A model generated the notes under the pieces. That model had not been told where the DNA came from, ran no database searches, and saw only the letters and a list, made by a program, of their open reading frames with translations. Made by a program: the position numbers and the translations under genes. A stretch of 45,809 nt of DNA. Origin: Bacillota bacterium. Its GTDB lineage: Bacteria > Bacillota > Clostridia > Christensenellales > Aristaeellaceae. How positions within the stretch are numbered: position 1 is the first letter of the stretch; each line of letters opens with the position of its first letter. The DNA lies in assembly GCA_023415715.1 (NCBI GenBank), contig JAEZJP010000104.1, positions 1 through 45,809 on the forward strand. Reading direction: 5' to 3'. Positions 42,651-45,809 of this stretch are shown in pieces.

Positions 42651-44195
42651 TTACTCCTCCTCCAGACGCACGCGGTCGCCATCCTGAATATCCCTGTCGC
42701 TGCGCGCTACAATCAGATCACGCTGGGAGACCCCGCCCTGCAGCGCTGCCCGGGTACTGTCCTGATCCAGTACGAAAACATCCACCCGCCGCACACTTAT
42801 CTGCGAGCCTAATGAGCCTTCCTGCTGGTCCACCACGTATACGAAGTAACCATCGTTGTCCTGCCTAAGCGCGCTTAAGGGGATCAGTATGTCGTACTGC
42901 TGTGTCCGTTTGCTGAACTTCATGGATGATTGCTGGCCCACCACCCCGAAACTGTCGGGGATGGAAAAGGTAACGTCAAACATGCCCTGCCCTTCGCTGG
43001 AGGCGGCAATGGAGGTGATGGGACAGGATTGCACATCGTCGCCCACTGTGATATCAGCGGAATCGCCCACAGTCATATCACCGACAGAGTCTTCGTCTAT
43101 CTGCACTGTCAGCGAAAGTCCTTTGGAACGATCGTTCATCTTAATGACCGGCGCGCTTGTGGACACAACCGATCCGGCAGTTGCGTCGATGGTGAGGATG
43201 TCGCCGTCCACCGGTGCGTACACCAAAACCGTATGGTCCGCGTTTTCGTCAAAGGGGATCAAGTCGGTTGCTGTCCCGCCAAAGTCGATGGCACGAAGGG
43301 CATCCTCCATAAGCTTTTCTTCCTCTTCCGGGGAAAGCGTTTGTCCGTTTTGAAGCTTTGCGCTTGCGTCAAAATAAGCCCGCCACTTTTGATCCAAATC
43401 TTCCTGCGCGCTGATTAGTGCCTTGCCCGTCGTCATGTATTCGCGGGTCCTTGTCATTTTTTCCAGATCCTTTTTGGCGTCGTCCAACTCATCCTGCGCG
43501 TCGCTTAAATCATCCTTAGTCTTTTTTGCGAGGGATTGGGCGTCTTTGCTTGCCTTTTTGGCCGCATCGTAAGCGGTCTGCGCCATCTCAACTGAGCTTG
43601 AATCGCCGGATGCTTGGGCAGTTTCCAGCGCGCTCTTTGCGCTGATTTCCTGCTCTAAAGCAGTCTCAAGTGCGGCCTGCGCCTCATCGTTAGCCGCTTT
43701 CGCCTGCATTTGCGCGGCCTCCGCTGTAAGCCAATCCTCCCGTTTTTCAGTCAAATCGTCCAGGGAATTTTCGCTGACGGAAGCTTCTGCCCAATAATAA
43801 TCCTGCCGCTTCTCCGATACGGTGTGAAGCGCGTCCATAAGAGCTATGTAGTTTTCCTTCAGGACATCCGTATAGTCAAGTGAAAGAAGCGGCTGGTCCT
43901 TTTGCACCGTGGCGCCGGATGCCACGAGGATTTCCAGAACCCTGGCCGCGTCGGTTACGACGATGGGCACCTGAGCTAACGTTTCAAGCGTTCCATCCGC
44001 ATAAATCTGCTTTTCCAAAGCGCCCCGCTGGGGAGTAATGGGGGATACCACGGGAACGACCATTTCCTGAAGCGTGTTTCCTGCAATGGTCAGCGCAGCC
44101 ATCAGCGCAAGGAAAACCAGCAGCGCTTTTCCGGCTTTTGCACGGGTGGAGGATGATTTTGATAAGGGATTTTGCGGAATGGTTGTTGTCTGCAT
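42651..44195 (-). CDS. HlyD/MacA-type membrane fusion (adaptor) protein
   Basis: A 514-residue adaptor. One N-terminal membrane helix is at about 23-43 (GKALLVFLALMAALTIAGNT). The first barrel/lipoyl half has GALEKQIYADGTLETLAQVP and LEILVASGATVQKDQPLLSL. A long Ala/Lys/Glu-rich coiled coil follows at about 110-300 (AQAALETALEQEISAKSALE and similar). The second lipoyl half has VLVYAPVDGDILTIDATAGS. A C-terminal barrel runs from about 365 and ends in RRVDVFVLDQ and DGDRVRLEEE. The Shine-Dalgarno GAGGAAG precedes ATG 44195. In monoderms such adaptors work with MacB-type exporters without an outer-membrane channel. Here it sits between sugar-importer permeases and a MacB-like protein. Confidence 0.88.
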   Translation of the reverse strand: MQTTTIPQNPLSKSSSTRAKAGKALLVFLALMAALTIAGNTLQEMVVPVVSPITPQRGALEKQIYADGTLETLAQVPIVVTDAARVLEILVASGATVQKDQPLLSLDYTDVLKENYIALMDALHTVSEKRQDYYWAEASVSENSLDDLTEKREDWLTAEAAQMQAKAANDEAQAALETALEQEISAKSALETAQASGDSSSVEMAQTAYDAAKKASKDAQSLAKKTKDDLSDAQDELDDAKKDLEKMTRTREYMTTGKALISAQEDLDQKWRAYFDASAKLQNGQTLSPEEEEKLMEDALRAIDFGGTATDLIPFDENADHTVLVYAPVDGDILTIDATAGSVVSTSAPVIKMNDRSKGLSLTVQIDEDSVGDMTVGDSADITVGDDVQSCPITSIAASSEGQGMFDVTFSIPDSFGVVGQQSSMKFSKRTQQYDILIPLSALRQDNDGYFVYVVDQQEGSLGSQISVRRVDVFVLDQDSTRAALQGGVSQRDLIVARSDRDIQDGDRVRLEEE

Positions 44196-44225
44196 GATAA
44201 TCTTCCTCGCATGATCGAATTTTGA

Positions 44226-45074
44226 CTATTCCTTCAGCCCGGACATTTGAATGCCTTTGACCAGGTAGGACTCACAATAGAAGAACAGAAGGAGCGTGGG
44301 CAGCAGCGCGATGACTGAAGCGGCCATGGCTACCTCTACATTGCTTTCCCCGATCCGGGTCAGGTAAAGGGACAAGGGCCAGCGGTCCTGGGTGCGCAAA
44401 AACGTCATGGGCTGCTCAATCAGATTCCAGTTGTCCAGAAAGCTTAGTATGAATAGCGACGCAATGCCCGTGCTTCCCAGCGGAATGGCGATGGACGCAA
44501 AGACCCTAAGCTCTCCCGCACCGTCTATGCGCGCCGATTCCAGAAGGGATTCGGGTATGGATGTGAAAAATTGGCGCAGCAGAAATACGGAAAATGTATG
44601 AAAGACGCCGGGAAGGATGACCGCCCAGGGGGTGTCTATCAGGCCCAAGCGGTCAAGGGTCAAAAACGACGGCACCAGGGTGACCTGAAAGGGCATCATC
44701 ATCAGCGCGATATATCCCAGAAAAAATCCGTTCCGAAGGGGAAAACGGAAGTGGGCAAAGCCCCAGGCGGCCAGCGTGCCGACAATGACCTGCCCCAGCA
44801 CGATGGGGAGTACAAGGCTCATGGAGTTCCAGAACATGGTCAGGAACTTGGGAGTGTCGAGTAGCAGCATTACGTACTGTTCAAGGGTGGGTATGCCGGG
44901 CAGCAGCGTTGCCTCCGCAAAACCGGAGGTATTGCTGATTACTGGGCGGATGTGTTCCATCAGCTCGGCGCTGCCCATCAGCGAGCCGCCTAGTGTCAGC
45001 GCAAGCGGCATAAGAACTATCAGGGCGATGATCCATAAAAATGCGGATCGTACAGTAAGTCTCAGTACTTTCAT
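44226..45074 (-). CDS. Sugar ABC transporter permease, MalG type
   Basis: A 282-residue CUT1 permease. ATG 45074 is chosen because GAGGATG lies before it and the frame upstream belongs to the previous gene. Hydrophobic segments begin with AFLWIIALIVLMPLALTLGG. The EAA loop reads LLESARIDGAGELRVFASIA then IPLGSTG. The C-terminus LVKGIQMSGLKE is typical. It starts 10 bases after the preceding permease stop. The ligand-binding partner is presumably one or both fusion proteins at the far end of the operon. Confidence 0.94.
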   Translation of the reverse strand: MKVLRLTVRSAFLWIIALIVLMPLALTLGGSLMGSAELMEHIRPVISNTSGFAEATLLPGIPTLEQYVMLLLDTPKFLTMFWNSMSLVLPIVLGQVIVGTLAAWGFAHFRFPLRNGFFLGYIALMMMPFQVTLVPSFLTLDRLGLIDTPWAVILPGVFHTFSVFLLRQFFTSIPESLLESARIDGAGELRVFASIAIPLGSTGIASLFILSFLDNWNLIEQPMTFLRTQDRWPLSLYLTRIGESNVEVAMAASVIALLPTLLLFFYCESYLVKGIQMSGLKE

Positions 45075-45084
45075 GGCTTCATCC

Positions 45085-45809
45085 TCACTCCGCCGATACG
45101 TCCATCGACCATGTCCAGTTGAGCAATGCCACCAGACACAGGATGACAAGGGCGGATATAATGGCGGCCGCTGAAAGCTTTTCAATTTCCATGGATGTAA
45201 ACCAGTTGTTCAGCGTGTGCTGGATGAGGTAAATGCTGTTCTGAGGATAATTTCCTGCAACCAGGTATGCTTCGCGGTATGCTTTGAAGGAGTTGAGCAG
45301 GGAAAGCACCGTTACCGTGAACAGCGCAGGCTTCAAACATGGCACGGTGATGGCTGTGAACTGGCGCATTTTTCCCGCTCCGTCCACTGATGCGGCCTCG
45401 TACAGCGAAGGATTGATATTGCTTAAGCCCGCCAGGAGCAATACAACGGTATACCCTAAGTTCTTCCAGACATAGCTTAGGATCAGGCAGAACAAGGCCC
45501 AATCTGTTTTCATCCAGTCAATGGGGGAATATCCCATTAAAGCAAGCCCGTGGTTGATCAGGCCGCTGCGGTGAAACAGGATCTGCCACAAGAGCGCAAC
45601 GGAGGCAACGGGGATGGCCATAGGCAGCAAAAAGGATGCACGCAGCGCTCCCCGTCCATAGGTACGCCGAAACAACAGCAGCGCCAGCGCCAGGGAAAGA
45701 ACGATGAGTATTGGCACGCACAGCGCAATAAACCTTCCCGTATTGGTTACAGCCTTCAGGAAGGACTGATTTGAAAATATCTCCCGGTAGTAGGTAAAGC
45801 CTGCGAACG
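45085..45809 (-). CDS. Sugar ABC transporter permease, MalF type (5' partial)
   Basis: The open frame continues past the right edge, so the N-terminus is missing; the GTG at 45717 is internal. The visible product begins FAGFTYYREIFSNQSFLKAV, which is the conserved segment before the membrane core of MalF-type permeases. It continues with several hydrophobic helices and the EAA loop SLYEAASVDGAGKMRQFTAI followed by TVPCLKPA. It pairs with the MalG-type permease 10 bases downstream. No ATPase gene is visible in this operon. Confidence 0.93.
   Translation of the reverse strand, partial: FAGFTYYREIFSNQSFLKAVTNTGRFIALCVPILIVLSLALALLLFRRTYGRGALRASFLLPMAIPVASVALLWQILFHRSGLINHGLALMGYSPIDWMKTDWALFCLILSYVWKNLGYTVVLLLAGLSNINPSLYEAASVDGAGKMRQFTAITVPCLKPALFTVTVLSLLNSFKAYREAYLVAGNYPQNSIYLIQHTLNNWFTSMEIEKLSAAAIISALVILCLVALLNWTWSMDVSAE

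Noticed and set aside
1..45809. CRISPR arrays, tRNA or rRNA genes, phage or transposase genes
   Set aside because: No regularly spaced repeats, tRNA cloverleaf blocks, rRNA-like stretches or recombinase motifs were recognised on reading; a dedicated scan was not possible.

Overview
The window looks like a chromosomal segment from an anaerobic, carbohydrate-scavenging member of the Clostridia (Bacillota). Base composition is moderately GC-rich. Shine-Dalgarno sequences are strong (AGGAGG-type) and TTG/GTG starts occur. There are several CUT1-type sugar ABC importers without their own ATPase genes, a flavin-based Etf/lactate dehydrogenase module and a LacI regulator. The solute-binding proteins have plain AxA-type signal peptides with no lipobox cysteine, which is unusual for a monoderm. 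No rRNA, tRNA, CRISPR array, phage or transposase gene was recognised. Species cannot be assigned from the sequence alone.

Region 1 (1-10706, + strand) is one long run of genes: a sugar ABC permease (cut by the window edge), its solute-binding protein, a terminator-like hairpin, a DUF4838 protein, a cytoplasmic NamZ-type exo-muramidase (DUF1343/GH171), a double-GNAT protein, MurQ, then EtfB, EtfA (with an N-terminal Fe-S domain) and a GlcD/LctD-type FAD dehydrogenase. MurQ splits MurNAc-6-phosphate into GlcNAc-6-phosphate and D-lactate. The three genes that follow encode what looks like an electron-confurcating lactate dehydrogenase. I read the unit as a peptidoglycan-sugar salvage operon that also burns the lactyl ether group, and this is the most interesting proposal in the window.

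Region 2 (10707-20161) holds a minus-strand GNAT-like acyltransferase with a glycosidase-gene remnant behind it, then a complete potassium system: kdpF (29 codons), kdpA, kdpB, kdpC, kdpD, kdpE. A tandem 11-bp direct repeat upstream of kdpF is a good candidate KdpE site. A roughly 180-bp palindromic MITE-like element sits between kdpC and kdpD.

Region 3 (20162-34172) is a glycoside utilisation locus. It has a divergent GH43 beta-xylosidase-like gene and a LacI regulator with its own promoter and operator. The regulator is followed by GH31 alpha-xylosidase, GH65 phosphorylase, two ABC permeases, a binding protein, a Gfo/Idh/MocA dehydrogenase and a ThuA protein. A minus-strand ribonuclease Z and a plus-strand esterase follow.

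Region 4 (34173-45809, minus strand) is an unusual operon. Two CUT1 sugar-importer permeases are followed by a HlyD-type adaptor, a MacB/FtsX-like membrane protein without an ATPase, two tandem paralogous proteins that fuse a beta-propeller-like half to a solute-binding half, and a two-component system. An 84-bp MITE-like element with 26-bp inverted ends lies downstream of the kinase gene. The mixture of importer and exporter parts is not a standard architecture I know.
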